DNA of 64,000 nucleotides from Vibrio owensii CAIM 1854 = LMG 25443. Lineage in GTDB: Bacteria > Pseudomonadota > Gammaproteobacteria > Enterobacterales > Vibrionaceae. The notes under the pieces are model-generated. The model saw only the letters and a program-made list of their open reading frames with translations. It made no database searches and was not told where the DNA came from. Within the stretch, counting starts at the first letter, position 1. The number at the start of each line of letters is the position of its first letter. The stretch lies in NCBI RefSeq assembly GCF_000817815.1, contig NZ_JPRD01000028.1:307-64306 (forward strand), in the 5' to 3' direction. The translations under genes were made by a program, and so were the position numbers. Below are positions 1-9,824 of this stretch, one piece after another.

Positions 1-182
1 TGCCAATTCCAGTGCCTTTGCCATTCTTCTCGTTTACGGGTTGGCGCGGCAGCTTTTACGGTGATTTGCACGCCTACGGCAAACAAGCGGTGCGCTTCTA
101 CACAGAGACCAAAACCGTGACGGCTCGTTGGTTTGATGACGATATCCCAACCGGTCCAAACTTGACTATTAATTTGCGCTAA
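1..182 (+). CDS. mmsA: methylmalonate-semialdehyde dehydrogenase, C-terminal end (partial)
   Basis: Only the last 59 codons are in the window; the reading frame enters at base 3 and stops at TAA 180-182. The visible tail contains [19 protein letters not shown] and ends [10 protein letters not shown], which I recognise as the C-terminus of CoA-acylating methylmalonate-semialdehyde dehydrogenases (MmsA). This enzyme converts methylmalonate semialdehyde to propionyl-CoA, the last step of valine degradation. It lies 17 bp upstream of the acyl-CoA dehydrogenase gene, so it is almost certainly the first or an early gene of the same operon. The active-site cysteine is outside the window, so the call rests on the tail and on context. 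Confidence 0.85.
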   Translation, partial: PIPVPLPFFSFTGWRGSFYGDLHAYGKQAVRFYTETKTVTARWFDDDIPTGPNLTINLR

Positions 183-199
183 CGAAGTAAGGAGATCAT

Positions 200-1354
200 A
201 TGGATTTTGAACTCAACGAAGATCAACGTATGTTTGCCGACACCGCGCAGCAGTTTGCGGCAGAGCGTTTAGCGCCAATGGCAGCAGAGTGGGATGAGAA
301 ACAAATCTTCCCCAAAGACATTCTACGAGAGGCAGGAGAGCTTGGCTTCTTGAGCCTCTACACCCCAGAAGAGCAAGGCGGTTTGGGCTTAAGCCGTTTG
401 GATGCGTCTATCATCTTCGAGCAACTCTCGATGGGGTGTACGTCGACCACCGCATTTATGACCATTCACAACATGGTGACTTGGATGGTCGCGAGCTTTG
501 CTAGCGAAGAGGTAAAAGACGCGTTCTGCCCCAAACTTATTACGGGTGACTTTCTCGGTTCTTACTGTTTAACCGAGCCAAACGCAGGTTCGGACGCGGC
601 ATCTCTAACGACTTCTGCAACTAAACAAGGCGATAACTACATACTCAACGGCGGCAAAACCTTTATCTCTGGCGCAGGCGATACCGACGTTTTAGTCGTG
701 ATGGCGAGAACCGGCGATGCAGGTGCGAGAGGCGTATCCGCGTTTGTTGTCCCCGCCGATGCAGATGGCATTAGCTACGGACGTAAAGAGCCGAAAATGG
801 GCTGGAACAGTCAGCCAACACGCGCGGTAACGTTCGACAATGTTTCTATTCCTGCGTCACATTTGCTCGGTGAAGAAGGGCAAGGGTTTGTGTTCGCCAT
901 GAAAGGTTTGGATGGCGGACGCATCAACATTGCGACCTGCTCTGTCGGTACGGCTCAGCAAGCGTTGAATCAAGCGGCGCAGTACATGCAAGAACGTAAA
1001 CAGTTCGGCAAATCATTAGCTCAATTCCAAGCATTGCAGTTCAAACTGGCAGACATGGCAACCGAGCTTGTCGCTGCTCGCCAACTGGTGCGGTACGCCG
1101 CTAGCAAGTTAGACCGAGGTGATCCAGACGCCACGACTTATTGTGCCATGGCAAAGCGCTTTGCAACCGACGTCGGCTTTCAAGTCTGTGACCAAGCACT
1201 GCAACTTTACGGTGGCTACGGTTACATCAAAGAATACCCAATGGAGCGCTATTTCCGTGATGTTCGAGTGCACCAGATTTTGGAAGGTACTAACGAGATC
1301 ATGCGGTTGATCATCGCGCGTCGATTGCTCGCAGAGGAGTCGGCATTGCTATAA
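200..1354 (+). CDS. acyl-CoA dehydrogenase, probably isobutyryl-CoA dehydrogenase
   Basis: A 384-residue FAD-dependent acyl-CoA dehydrogenase, the usual length of the family. It shows the flavin/substrate signature YCLTEPNAGSDAASL in the first half and YGGYGYIKEYPMERYFRDVR near the end, followed by LEGTNEIMR; Glu362 of that motif is the expected catalytic base. It would oxidise isobutyryl-CoA to methacrylyl-CoA and pass electrons to ETF. The substrate is inferred from neighbours: mmsA upstream, a hydratase, a 3-hydroxyisobutyryl-CoA hydrolase and mmsB downstream make the complete valine route. The start has a strong AAGGAG ribosome site at 188-194. A 2-methylbutyryl-CoA or general short-chain dehydrogenase is the alternative. 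Confidence 0.9.
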   Translation: MDFELNEDQRMFADTAQQFAAERLAPMAAEWDEKQIFPKDILREAGELGFLSLYTPEEQGGLGLSRLDASIIFEQLSMGCTSTTAFMTIHNMVTWMVASFASEEVKDAFCPKLITGDFLGSYCLTEPNAGSDAASLTTSATKQGDNYILNGGKTFISGAGDTDVLVVMARTGDAGARGVSAFVVPADADGISYGRKEPKMGWNSQPTRAVTFDNVSIPASHLLGEEGQGFVFAMKGLDGGRINIATCSVGTAQQALNQAAQYMQERKQFGKSLAQFQALQFKLADMATELVAARQLVRYAASKLDRGDPDATTYCAMAKRFATDVGFQVCDQALQLYGGYGYIKEYPMERYFRDVRVHQILEGTNEIMRLIIARRLLAEESALL

Positions 1355-1422
1355 ATGCGCCGACAAGCTCTGCTTTTATTCATAAAGCTCAGGTCATTTT
1401 CATCAAGAAAGGATTCAGAGAT

Positions 1423-2211
1423 ATGTCACTAACAGAACAACAAGCGATTCAACATACCATCAGCAATCATGTTGCGGTGGTGACCATGAACAACCCGCCC
1501 GCTAATACTTGGACGTCACAAAGCTTAACCGCATTGAAAGAGCTAGTGCTGGCGCTAAACGACAATAAAGACGTTTACGCTCTAGTGCTCACTGGGAATG
1601 GAGAGAAGTTTTTCTCTGCAGGTGCAGACCTCAAGTTGTTTGCTGATGGCGATAAAGCGGTTGCGTTAGAGATGGCGCGTATCTTTGGTGAAGCCTTTGA
1701 AACGCTCTCTGCATTTCGAGGGGTTTCCATCGCAGCCATCAACGGCTATGCCATGGGAGGCGGATTAGAAGTCGCATTGGCGTGTGATATTCGTGTAGTG
1801 GAAGAGCAAGCCGTACTGGCACTGCCAGAGGCGAAAGTGGGCTTACTGCCTTGTGCTGGTGGTACGCAAAACCTAACCGCATTGGTCGGTGAAGGTTGGG
1901 CGAAACGCATCATATTGTGCGGTGAACAAGTCGGTGCAGCACAAGCGCGAGAACTTGGCTTAGCGGAAGAAGTGGTGGAAAAAGGTGGAGCGCTTAATAA
2001 AGCCATTGAGCTTGCAGAATCGGTTGCCAATCAATCGCCGTCCTCGGTAACCGCATGTAAAGCACTTATCCAAAACATGCGTTCAGCGCCACTCAAACAT
2101 GGTCTGATTAAAGAGCGAGAACTATTTCTAAACTTATTCGATACCGAAGATCAAACCGAGGGGGTTCGTGCCTTCTTAGAAAAACGTAAACCCAACTGGA
2201 AGAATCAATAG
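1423..2211 (+). CDS. enoyl-CoA hydratase (crotonase family)
   Basis: A 262-residue crotonase-fold protein. FFSAGADLKLF and GYAMGGGLEVALACDIRV form the oxyanion-hole region, and LPEAKVGLLPCAGGTQNL carries the glutamate expected for the hydratase reaction. In this operon it most likely hydrates methacrylyl-CoA to 3-hydroxyisobutyryl-CoA. A gap of 68 bp separates it from the acyl-CoA dehydrogenase; AAGGA at 1408-1412 is a plausible ribosome site. The next gene starts 8 bp after its stop, so the two crotonase-fold proteins are co-translated. They are not a simple duplication: the second is 112 residues longer and belongs to the hydrolase branch. Confidence 0.88.
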   Translation: MSLTEQQAIQHTISNHVAVVTMNNPPANTWTSQSLTALKELVLALNDNKDVYALVLTGNGEKFFSAGADLKLFADGDKAVALEMARIFGEAFETLSAFRGVSIAAINGYAMGGGLEVALACDIRVVEEQAVLALPEAKVGLLPCAGGTQNLTALVGEGWAKRIILCGEQVGAAQARELGLAEEVVEKGGALNKAIELAESVANQSPSSVTACKALIQNMRSAPLKHGLIKERELFLNLFDTEDQTEGVRAFLEKRKPNWKNQ

Positions 2212-2219
2212 GAGGTCGC

Positions 2220-3344
2220 ATGACAGGGAAAGTAACCATTAGCGAAATAGATTGCTTAGACGGCGTGCACCGAATTGGTATCGCTACGTTAGACAACACG
2301 GCTTCTTTGAATGCGTTGACTTACGACATGTTGGCAGAGCTCAACGACCAACTTATCGAATGGCAAGATGACCCTGATTTGGTGTGTGTCATCCTCTACG
2401 GGGCGGGTGAAAAAGCGTTTTGTGCAGGGGGCGATGTACGAACCATGTACCACGTCATGCACGACAAAAGCAAAGAAGAGACTGCCGAGTTCTGTTCTAA
2501 CTACTTCTCGCTCGAATACGAATGCGATTACCTGATTCATACCTACCAAAAGCCAATCATTGGTTGGGGAGAGGGCATTGTGATGGGCGGTGGCATGGGC
2601 TTATTTATGGGCACCAGCCATAGAGTCGTCACGCCTAAATCTCGTCTCGCGATGCCAGAGATCAATATCGGACTTTACCCGGACGTGGGTGGTACTTGGT
2701 TCTTAAGCCAAATCGACCCAGAGGTTGGTTTGTTCCTTGGGTTAACCGGTGCAATGGTGAATTCAAGTGACGCTGTCACTATAGGGTTGGCGGAATGGTT
2801 GCTGCTGGAAGAGCAATATCCGGAACTGTTAGAAGAGCTGAAACAAGTCGATTGGAGCTCTGCCGATGCCAAATCGCTTGTCAGTGCGTTACTTCAATTG
2901 ATGGAAGATCAAGTCATCGACAGTAAGCCGACAACTCAGATTTGCCCTTATCTCGACCAAATTAAAGAAGCCTGCAAAGGCTATGACTTAAATCAGATTG
3001 CCCAACGTATTCAAGCAATGGAAGGCGAGACTCAATGGCTTGAGAACGCACAAAAATCGTTTGTTGCGGGCAGTCCGATCACCGCACATATCTGTTTTAG
3101 ACAAGTCAAAGAGTACCACCGTTTGTCGTTGGCGGATTGTTTCCGTCTAGAGCTAACCTTGTCAGTTCGTAGCGCATTACTCGGTGAGTTTGAAGAGGGC
3201 GTGCGCTCTCGATTAGTTGATAAAGATGGCAATCCAAAATGGATGTTTAACAGCGTCAGTGAAGTCGATGAGAGCGTCATCGAGACCTTGTTCACTTCTC
3301 TTTGGTCAGAAGAGGAACATCCACTTGCACAGCTAGGAAAATAA
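2220..3344 (+). CDS. 3-hydroxyisobutyryl-CoA hydrolase
   Basis: A 374-residue member of the crotonase superfamily with the longer architecture of 3-hydroxyisobutyryl-CoA hydrolases (HIBCH). N-terminal half: AFCAGGDVRTMY and GEGIVMGGGMGLFMGTSHR; the catalytic region is MPEINIGLYPDVGGTWFLS. The C-terminal half (about residues 200-370) is the HIBCH extension, including FRLELTLSVRSAL. It releases free 3-hydroxyisobutyrate, the substrate of the next gene product, MmsB. Ribosome site AGGAGG lies at 2211-2216, overlapping the upstream stop region, so translation is likely coupled. Annotation pipelines often call such proteins just enoyl-CoA hydratase. Confidence 0.88.
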   Translation: MTGKVTISEIDCLDGVHRIGIATLDNTASLNALTYDMLAELNDQLIEWQDDPDLVCVILYGAGEKAFCAGGDVRTMYHVMHDKSKEETAEFCSNYFSLEYECDYLIHTYQKPIIGWGEGIVMGGGMGLFMGTSHRVVTPKSRLAMPEINIGLYPDVGGTWFLSQIDPEVGLFLGLTGAMVNSSDAVTIGLAEWLLLEEQYPELLEELKQVDWSSADAKSLVSALLQLMEDQVIDSKPTTQICPYLDQIKEACKGYDLNQIAQRIQAMEGETQWLENAQKSFVAGSPITAHICFRQVKEYHRLSLADCFRLELTLSVRSALLGEFEEGVRSRLVDKDGNPKWMFNSVSEVDESVIETLFTSLWSEEEHPLAQLGK

Positions 3345-3355
3345 GGAGAAACAAC

Positions 3356-4261
3356 ATGAGTACCATTGCATTTATTGGCTTGGGCAACATGGGCAGTCCA
3401 ATGGCACAAAACCTATTGGCGTCAGGGTTTCACGTGCAAGTGTTCGATGTGGATGTGAACGCGGCGAAGCAACTTGAACCGTTTGGCGCAGTGGTTGCCA
3501 GTACGTTAGAAGAAGCCGTAGATGGCGCAGGAACGGTCATCACCATGCTACCAGCAGGTGCACACGTGCGCGCGGTGTACTTAGGGGATTTACACGGTGG
3601 TGTTGGTTTGCTCAACATTGTGCAGGACAACGCATTGCTGATTGACTGCTCGACCATCGATCCAGATTCCGCACGCTTGGTGGCGAACGAAGCTCAGAAC
3701 AAACGATTGTTGTTTGTCGATTCTCCCGTCTCTGGTGGTGTAGCAGGCGCAAAAGCAGCAACGCTGACCTTTATTGTTGGTGGTTCGGACGAAGCGTTCT
3801 CCAAAGCCAATGCGATCTTGCAATACATGGGTAAGAACGTGTTCCACGCTGGTAAAGCGGGCGACGGTCAGATGGCAAAAATCTGTAATAACCTGATGTT
3901 GGGCATTTTGATGTCAGGAACCTGTGAGGCGCTCAATCTCGGCATTGATCATGGTCTCGACCCGAAAGTCTTATCCAATATCATGCTGCAAAGCTCTGGT
4001 CGAAATTGGGCGTTAGAGCTCTATAATCCATGCCCCGGCGTAATGGATTCTGCGCCAGCGAGTAATCAATACAACCCAGGCTTTATGAGCAAGTTGATGC
4101 TAAAAGATCTTGGCTTAGGCTTGGATGAGGCGCTGCAAACCAACTCTTCTGTCCCGATGGGGTCTTTGGCTCGTAATCTTTATGCATTTCATAACGCAGC
4201 AGGTCATGCCGAACTCGATTTCTCAAGCTTGTTTGAATTCTATAAGAACCAGAAGGGCTAA
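3356..4261 (+). CDS. mmsB: 3-hydroxyisobutyrate dehydrogenase
   Basis: A 301-residue NAD-dependent beta-hydroxyacid dehydrogenase oxidising 3-hydroxyisobutyrate to methylmalonate semialdehyde, the substrate of MmsA. The Rossmann motif FIGLGNMGSPMAQNL is at the N-terminus; DSPVSGGVAGAKAATLTFIVGG is the substrate-binding segment (shown in two parts, DSPVSGGVAGA and TLTFIVGG); the catalytic lysine lies in GDGQMAKICNN. The frame is open further upstream to 3302, but that would overlap the preceding gene and add 18 unrelated residues; ATG 3356 follows AAGGAG at 3343-3348, so I take that start. Confidence 0.92.
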   Translation: MSTIAFIGLGNMGSPMAQNLLASGFHVQVFDVDVNAAKQLEPFGAVVASTLEEAVDGAGTVITMLPAGAHVRAVYLGDLHGGVGLLNIVQDNALLIDCSTIDPDSARLVANEAQNKRLLFVDSPVSGGVAGAKAATLTFIVGGSDEAFSKANAILQYMGKNVFHAGKAGDGQMAKICNNLMLGILMSGTCEALNLGIDHGLDPKVLSNIMLQSSGRNWALELYNPCPGVMDSAPASNQYNPGFMSKLMLKDLGLGLDEALQTNSSVPMGSLARNLYAFHNAAGHAELDFSSLFEFYKNQKG

Positions 4262-4320
4262 AAGTGAGATTCCCTATCAGGCGTTTAAACATGGAAGTTA
4301 TCCAGTAATGGAGTACAGAT

Positions 4321-5079
4321 ATGGATTTAAAAAACAGTGTCATTGCAATTACAGGTGCGGGGCAAGGGTTAGGGCAGATGATGGCGGTCAGCCTTGCTCA
4401 AGCGGGCGCGGATTTAGCATTGCTTGACGTTAACGAAACGGGACTGCTGAATACCCAAGAACAATGCCGGATGCTCAGTGCCAAGGCGTTGATCTATCGA
4501 CTTGATGTGACCAATGAATCTGAAGTGGAGGATACCTTTAATGAGATTCTTCAAGACTTTGGGCAGCTAAATGGCTTAGTTAATAACGCTGGCGTCTTGC
4601 GAGATGGGTTATTAGTCAAAGCCAAAGACGGTGAGATCACCAAGATGTCGCTTGAGCAGTTTAACCTAGTGATGAACGTCAATGTCACGGGCACCTTCTT
4701 GTGTGGTCGAGAAGCGGCAGTCAAAATGATCGAGAGTGGCTCGAAGGGCGCCATCATTAACATCTCCAGCGTCGCAAGAGCGGGCAATATTGGGCAAACC
4801 AATTACTCTGCATCGAAAGCTGCCGTCGCAACCATGGCAACAACATGGGCAAGAGAACTCGCCAGATATGGTATTCGCTCTGCGGCTATTGCGCCCGGTG
4901 TCGTCAAAACGGCAATGGCAGATCAAATGAAACCAGAAGCCATAGACCGGCTGCAAAAGATGATACCCGTCGGTAGGATGGGGGAGACGAGTGAGATTGC
5001 TCATGCTGTGAAATACATTCTTGAAAACGACTACTTCACAGGGCGAGTGCTCGAAGTGGATGGCGGGATGAGAATGTGA
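4321..5079 (+). CDS. short-chain dehydrogenase/reductase
   Basis: A 252-residue classical SDR. It has the cofactor motif TGAGQGLG near the N-terminus, NNAGV in the middle, a catalytic Ser in INISSVA and the YSASK active-site motif, ending with VLEVDGGMRM. It is the last gene of the valine-degradation operon, 59 bp after mmsB, just before a strong terminator. FabG-like proteins in such operons are usually 3-hydroxyacyl-CoA or 2-methyl-3-hydroxybutyryl-CoA dehydrogenases, which would extend the operon to isoleucine; that is inference. GGAG at 4309-4312 precedes the start. Confidence 0.85.
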   Translation: MDLKNSVIAITGAGQGLGQMMAVSLAQAGADLALLDVNETGLLNTQEQCRMLSAKALIYRLDVTNESEVEDTFNEILQDFGQLNGLVNNAGVLRDGLLVKAKDGEITKMSLEQFNLVMNVNVTGTFLCGREAAVKMIESGSKGAIINISSVARAGNIGQTNYSASKAAVATMATTWARELARYGIRSAAIAPGVVKTAMADQMKPEAIDRLQKMIPVGRMGETSEIAHAVKYILENDYFTGRVLEVDGGMRM

Positions 5080-5106
5080 AGAAAGAGCCGATTACGGCTC
5101 TTTCTT
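5079..5106. terminator. bidirectional intrinsic terminator
   Basis: Perfect 12-bp stem AAGAAAGAGCCG (5079-5090) / CGGCTCTTTCTT (5095-5106) with a 4-base loop, followed by TTGTTTTTG. It overlaps the stop codons of both the SDR gene (+) and the small membrane-protein gene (-), so it would end both transcripts. Confidence 0.85.
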
Positions 5107-5322
5107 GTTTTTGAGTGTCTCAATTTTGTGTGTGTAATAAGCATTTTGGAAGAATGCCATTCCGAACACGAAATAAAACAAACCAGTTTTAGTCGAGTCG
5201 TCTGCATCAGACCAGAACCACACTGTAAAAGAAAAAATGATGACGTAATTAAACGTTATAATAAGAAGTTTGGACATGACCGTAATGCCTGATTTTTCAC
5301 CGTAATCAAACAATAAACTCAT
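5092..5322 (-). CDS. small hypothetical membrane protein
   Basis: Unrecognised. The proposed 76-residue product has a hydrophobic segment LLIITFNYVIIFSFTVWFW and a second, shorter one, FYFVFGMAFFQNAYY, then a charged tail ending KNKKEP, suggesting a two-helix inner-membrane protein. The frame extends to 5370 (92 residues), but the start at 5322 has TTAGG 8 bases upstream; a third start at 5277 would give only 61 residues. It stands alone, convergent with the valine operon and sharing its terminator, which supports it being a real transcription unit. No function is suggested. Confidence 0.55.
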   Translation of the reverse strand: MSLLFDYGEKSGITVMSKLLIITFNYVIIFSFTVWFWSDADDSTKTGLFYFVFGMAFFQNAYYTHKIETLKNKKEP

Positions 5323-5370
5323 CGTAAGCCTAACAAAGACTGTTAGCTTCCTAGCCTCGAATGAACTCAC

Positions 5371-5992
5371 AAATTTAAATGTACAGAATGAAATGTTCTC
5401 AAGCTAAAGACGTCGCTACTTAGTGTTAAATTGAGTTAACAGTTCAGTGGGCGTTTTCCCCGTTACTCGTTAAAACATAGAGTTCGTGAATGATATGTCG
5501 TTCGCGGTGATTGAAATTTGAAATGCCATGTAAATAGTATGTGAATTCATAACTATGATACTGGTCACGCTTTCCTTAATTCGTACTTTCTAATGTAGCT
5601 CACACTCTCGTGCCGAATACGCAACTGATTACTCTCCTCGTTTACATTGCTTAAGTTACTGTAAAGAAAAGAATATGTGCTGTAGTACGTTAATGTTGTG
5701 CACCTGTTTTGCTATTCCTTTATCAATATTAGCTTTCATAAATGGAACGTTAGTTTCCATCTGTGGCTAATGAGCTTTCCTCTTTCCCTCCGCATAATGC
5801 GCTCGAATGTAACAATGTATTTCAAAGTGTAACAATAAACTCACGTTGTGAGTGTGGTTTTAACCATCAAGCAACTTGATACCTCCCACCAAGAAGTCCA
5901 TTGCTGCACAAGCTCAACACAAAAATATTCTAATGACCAAGACAACCAATCGCAGGGCTTGCTCTGTTGTTGGCTAACCATCGAGAAAGTTA
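5371..5992. promoter_or_regulatory. 622-bp intergenic region upstream of cyoA
   Basis: No convincing gene. It must hold the cyo operon promoter. The clearest feature is a direct repeat TGTAACAAT at 5808-5816 and 5828-5836, exactly 20 bp apart, so both copies face the same side of the helix. An open frame at 5848-6069 overlaps the cyoA start and has no family character. I did not find a clean FNR site or a classic ArcA repeat by eye. Confidence 0.4.
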
Positions 5993-6874
5993 ATGGAAGC
6001 TTCAAGATACAAACGCATCTTAGCGAGGATAAGTTTGGCAGGAACCATTCTTATGCTTTCAGGGTGTAACTCTGCTCTACTTGATCCGAAAGGTAGTATT
6101 GGCGTTCAGGAAAAAGAACTGATCATTACAGCGCTTTTACTGATGCTGATTGTCGTGATCCCCGTGATTTTAATGACAATCTATTTTGCTTACCGCTACC
6201 GAGAGTCGAACACTGGCGAGGAATACGCTCCAGAGTGGGCGCACTCGACCAAGATCGAAGTGGTGGTGTGGACTATTCCAATCATCATCATTGCGATTCT
6301 GGCAACCATCACTTGGCGTTCTACTCACGAGTTAGAGCCATCCAAGCCCATCGCAAGTGACGTCAAACCCATCACTATTGAGGTGGTGTCACTCGACTGG
6401 AAATGGTTGTTCATCTACCCAGAAGAGAACATTGCGACAGTGAACTACGTGGCGTTTCCGAAAGATGTGCCGGTTCAGTTCAAACTGACCTCAGACAACA
6501 TCATGAACGCGTTCTTTATCCCGCGTCTCGGTACTCAGATTTACGCGATGCCAGGCATGGTGACCAAGTTAAATCTGATTGCGAACCACACTGGGGATTA
6601 CAAGGGCTTTGCTTCTAACTACAGCGGTAAAGGTTTCTCGCAAATGAAATTTACCGCAGCAGCAATGGAAGATCGCACTGCATTCCTGAGTTGGGTACAG
6701 CAAGTGAAAGCCAGCCCTGATCGAATCGAAGACTGGGAGCAATTCCGTGCGCTTGCATCACCAACGGTGGCGGAGCCTGTGAAGATGTTCTCTAGTATTC
6801 CACCATTTTTGTTCACCGACGTCGTGACCCAGCATCCGGGTTCAATGAACTGTTTGCCGGAAAATCTAGGATAA
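5993..6874 (+). CDS. cyoA: cytochrome bo3 ubiquinol oxidase subunit II
   Basis: A 293-residue subunit II of a heme-copper oxidase. The N-terminus is a lipoprotein signal with the lipobox LSGC (Cys about residue 25), then two membrane helices (about 44-65 and 90-110) and a periplasmic cupredoxin domain. The cupredoxin domain lacks the Cys-x3-Cys of CuA (the segment is [18 protein letters not shown]), which marks it as a quinol oxidase rather than a cytochrome c oxidase. It is the first gene of cyoABCDE, with cyoB starting 5 bp after its stop. Slightly shorter than E. coli CyoA (315 residues). Confidence 0.93.
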   Translation: MEASRYKRILARISLAGTILMLSGCNSALLDPKGSIGVQEKELIITALLLMLIVVIPVILMTIYFAYRYRESNTGEEYAPEWAHSTKIEVVVWTIPIIIIAILATITWRSTHELEPSKPIASDVKPITIEVVSLDWKWLFIYPEENIATVNYVAFPKDVPVQFKLTSDNIMNAFFIPRLGTQIYAMPGMVTKLNLIANHTGDYKGFASNYSGKGFSQMKFTAAAMEDRTAFLSWVQQVKASPDRIEDWEQFRALASPTVAEPVKMFSSIPPFLFTDVVTQHPGSMNCLPENLG

Positions 6875-6879
6875 TCGCA

Positions 6880-8916
6880 ATGTTTGGAAGATTAACACTT
6901 GAATCAATCCCTTATCACGAGCCGATTATTGTCGTCACTCTAGCGGTGATCGCGATAGTTGGTTTGGCTGTCGTTGCGGCGATAACCAAAGCGGGTAAGT
7001 GGCAATACTTATGGAATGAATGGTTTACTTCGGTAGACCACAAAAAACTAGGCTTTATGTACATCGCCGTGGCAATGGTGATGTTGATTCGTGGCTTTGC
7101 TGATGCGGTCATGATGCGCAGCCAACAGCTGCTTTCTGCGGCAGGCGAGAGCGGTTATTTGCCACCACATCACTACGACCAAATCTTTACTGCCCATGGC
7201 GTAATCATGATTTTCTTCGTGGCAATGCCGTTGGTGATTGGTTTGATGAACATCATCGTACCGCTGCAAATTGGTGCGCGTGATGTGGCATTCCCTTACC
7301 TAAACAACCTGAGTTTCTGGCTGTTTGTTGTGGGCGTTATCCTCACTAACATGTCACTTGGCTTGGGAGAGTTTGGTCGTACTGGTTGGTTGGCGTATCC
7401 ACCACTGTCTGGTATTGAGGCAAGCCCCGGAGTTGGGGTGGATTATTGGATATGGGCGCTGCAAATATCCGGTGTCGGTACCACGCTGACGGGCGTGAAC
7501 TTCTTTGCAACTATTTTGCGCATGCGTACGCCGTCTATGCCAATGATGAAGATGCCAGTGTTCACGTGGGCGTCCCTGTGTGCCAACATCCTAATCATCA
7601 TTTCATTCCCAATCCTAACCGTAACCATCGCGCTACTAACGTTGGATCGCTTCATCGGTACGCACTTCTTCACCAATGACCTTGGCGGCAACGTAATGAT
7701 GTACGTCAACCTGATTTGGGCATGGGGTCACCCAGAAGTGTACATCCTGATCTTGCCTATTTTTGGTGTGTTCTCTGAGGTAACGGCAACCTTCTCACGC
7801 AAGAAGCTATTCGGTTACACCTCGCTAGTATGGGCAACCATCGTAATCACGATTTTGGCGTTCGTCGTTTGGCTGCATCACTTCTTCACCATGGGCTCAG
7901 GTGCAAATGTGAATGCATTCTTCGGCATCGCCACCATGATTATTTCCATCCCTACCGGGGTGAAGATCTTCAACTGGCTATTCACCATGTACAAAGGGCG
8001 TATCCGCTTTACCACGCCGATGATGTGGACAGTTGGCTTCCTGATTACCTTCTCTGTAGGTGGTATGACGGGCGTACTAATGGCGGTTCCGGGCGCGGAC
8101 TTTGTTCTGCACAACTCCGTGTTCCTGATTGCGCACTTCCATAACGTAATCATTGGTGGTGTGGTATTCGGTTGTTTCGCGGCGATCACTTACTGGTTCC
8201 CGAAAGCGACAGGTTTCACCATGAACGAAACATGGGGCAAACGTGCATTCATTTGCTGGATTGTTGGTTTCCTAATGGCGTTCCTACCGCTTTATGCGCT
8301 GGGCTTTATGGGCATGACGCGTCGTCTAAGCCAAGATCTTAACCCAGAGTACTTCCCACTGTTAGCAGTTGCTGCAGCGGGTACGGCAGTGATTGCGCTT
8401 GGCGTAGCTTGTCAGTTCATTCAAATCTACGTGAGTGTTCGTGACCGCGAGCAAAACCGAGACCTAACAGGTGACCCATGGGGCGGTCGAACCTTTGAGT
8501 GGGCGACGTCTTCACCACCGCCGTTCTACAACTTTGCCCACCTACCAAAAGGTGATGTGCTAGACGCGTTCTGGTACCAAAAGCAGAGTGGCGAATTCGA
8601 TCCAACCAAAGAAGTGGAATACGAACGCATTCACATGCCGAAGAACACACCAACAGGTATCTATGTGTCTGCATGGGCATTGGTATTTGGCTTCGCGATG
8701 ATCTGGTACATCTGGTGGCTGGCAGCAGCAAGCTTTGTTGGCATTATCGTGACGTGTATCCAACACAGCTACAACGACGACGTGGATTACTACGTTGAAG
8801 TAGAAGAAATCAAAGCGATTGAAGCGGAGCGTCGAGCTCAACTTGAAGAAGCGAAGAAAAACGAAGTGAAAGACAACGATAAAAAAGACGATCTGGAGGT
8901 GACCTATGCAAGCTAA
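6880..8916 (+). CDS. cyoB: cytochrome bo3 ubiquinol oxidase subunit I
   Basis: A 678-residue catalytic subunit with about 15 membrane helices. Metal ligands are visible: the low-spin heme His in [10 protein letters not shown] and the first His of [12 protein letters not shown] paired heme ligands, CuB His in [12 protein letters not shown] (with the Tyr cross-linked to it), and the His pair in [10 protein letters not shown]. It reduces O2 to water with electrons from ubiquinol and pumps protons. Length matches E. coli CyoB (663) plus a longer charged C-terminal tail rich in Lys/Glu/Asp. Its end overlaps cyoC by 11 bp. Confidence 0.95.
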   Translation: MFGRLTLESIPYHEPIIVVTLAVIAIVGLAVVAAITKAGKWQYLWNEWFTSVDHKKLGFMYIAVAMVMLIRGFADAVMMRSQQLLSAAGESGYLPPHHYDQIFTAHGVIMIFFVAMPLVIGLMNIIVPLQIGARDVAFPYLNNLSFWLFVVGVILTNMSLGLGEFGRTGWLAYPPLSGIEASPGVGVDYWIWALQISGVGTTLTGVNFFATILRMRTPSMPMMKMPVFTWASLCANILIIISFPILTVTIALLTLDRFIGTHFFTNDLGGNVMMYVNLIWAWGHPEVYILILPIFGVFSEVTATFSRKKLFGYTSLVWATIVITILAFVVWLHHFFTMGSGANVNAFFGIATMIISIPTGVKIFNWLFTMYKGRIRFTTPMMWTVGFLITFSVGGMTGVLMAVPGADFVLHNSVFLIAHFHNVIIGGVVFGCFAAITYWFPKATGFTMNETWGKRAFICWIVGFLMAFLPLYALGFMGMTRRLSQDLNPEYFPLLAVAAAGTAVIALGVACQFIQIYVSVRDREQNRDLTGDPWGGRTFEWATSSPPPFYNFAHLPKGDVLDAFWYQKQSGEFDPTKEVEYERIHMPKNTPTGIYVSAWALVFGFAMIWYIWWLAAASFVGIIVTCIQHSYNDDVDYYVEVEEIKAIEAERRAQLEEAKKNEVKDNDKKDDLEVTYAS

Positions 8917-9505
8917 TGTAGCGGTTCACGACCACGATCATCACCACGATTCTGCTGGCATTAAGCTGTTTGGTTTCTGGATTTACCTAATGAGTGACTG
9001 TGTATTGTTTGCGACTTTGTTCGCGACTTACGCAGTGCTAGAAAGCGGCTCTATTGCGGGTCCAACCGGTAAAGACATTTTCGAACTGCCGTTCGTGTTT
9101 GTAGAAACCATGTTGCTGTTGTTCAGTAGTATCACGTTTGGCTTCGGCATGATTGCGATGAAGCGCAAAGACGTTGCAGGGTTAAAACGTTGGTTAAAAG
9201 TGACCTTCTTACTTGGTGCTGGCTTTATCGGGATGGAAGTGTACGAGTTTCATCACCTGATTGTTGAAGGCTATGGTCCACAAGAAAGTGCATTCCTGTC
9301 GGCGTTCTTCACTTTGGTCGGAACACACGGTCTGCACGTAACCTTTGGTTTGATCTGGCTAGCCGTGTGCTACCACCAACTGTCAACCAAAGGCCTGAAC
9401 GATAACATGTCGATGCGATTCCAGTGCTTGAGCTTGTTCTGGCACTTCCTAGACATCGTTTGGATTTGTGTATTCACCATCGTTTACTTATTGGGGGTTA
9501 TGTAA
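8906..9505 (+). CDS. cyoC: cytochrome bo3 ubiquinol oxidase subunit III
   Basis: A 199-residue, five-helix subunit III. The His-rich N-terminus (HDHDHHHD) is followed by the conserved start of Cyo[21 protein letters not shown], and by [14 protein letters not shown] and [18 protein letters not shown] near the end. It stabilises the oxidase complex. The start lies inside cyoB with an excellent ribosome site, GGAGGTGA at 8895-8902; its stop overlaps the cyoD ATG by one base (TAATG), so translation is coupled on both sides. Confidence 0.94.
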   Translation: MQANVAVHDHDHHHDSAGIKLFGFWIYLMSDCVLFATLFATYAVLESGSIAGPTGKDIFELPFVFVETMLLLFSSITFGFGMIAMKRKDVAGLKRWLKVTFLLGAGFIGMEVYEFHHLIVEGYGPQESAFLSAFFTLVGTHGLHVTFGLIWLAVCYHQLSTKGLNDNMSMRFQCLSLFWHFLDIVWICVFTIVYLLGVM

Positions 9506-9816
9506 TGGAACAACATCTAGATACAGGTGCCTCTGATTACGCAAAAGGCTTTATTGCGTCTCTGATCCTGACCGTGATTCCTTTCTACTGTGTGTGGGCG
9601 CAAGTGCTGCCAGATACCGCAACTTATGCTGTGTTATTTGGTTGTGCGATTGTGCAGATCTTCGTGCACTTTAAGTACTTCCTGCACATGGAAGTGAAAA
9701 CGTCAGAAGGTCAGTGGAACGTGGTGTCACTGATGTTTACCGCCATTGTTGTGTTGATTCTGATCGCTGGCTCGATCTGGATCATCTACAACATGAACGT
9801 CAACATGAAGTTGTAG
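9505..9816 (+). CDS. cyoD: cytochrome bo3 ubiquinol oxidase subunit IV
   Basis: A 103-residue protein with three predicted helices: IASLILTVIPFYCVWA, YAVLFGCAIVQIFVHFKYFL and VSLMFTAIVVLILIAGSIWI. Size and pattern match CyoD, the small accessory subunit. The frame is open upstream to 9424 within cyoC; the real start is the ATG at 9505 in the TAATG overlap, giving the family N-terminus [16 protein letters not shown]. Confidence 0.93.
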   Translation: MEQHLDTGASDYAKGFIASLILTVIPFYCVWAQVLPDTATYAVLFGCAIVQIFVHFKYFLHMEVKTSEGQWNVVSLMFTAIVVLILIAGSIWIIYNMNVNMKL

Positions 9817-9824
9817 GCTAGGGT

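Noticed and set aside
5848..6069. 73-residue open frame upstream of cyoA
   Set aside because: Overlaps the cyoA start and signal region in another frame, has no ribosome site and no protein-like composition.
8417..8841. Two overlapping minus-strand frames of about 100 residues inside cyoB
   Set aside because: Entirely inside a well-supported gene; shadows caused by its codon bias.
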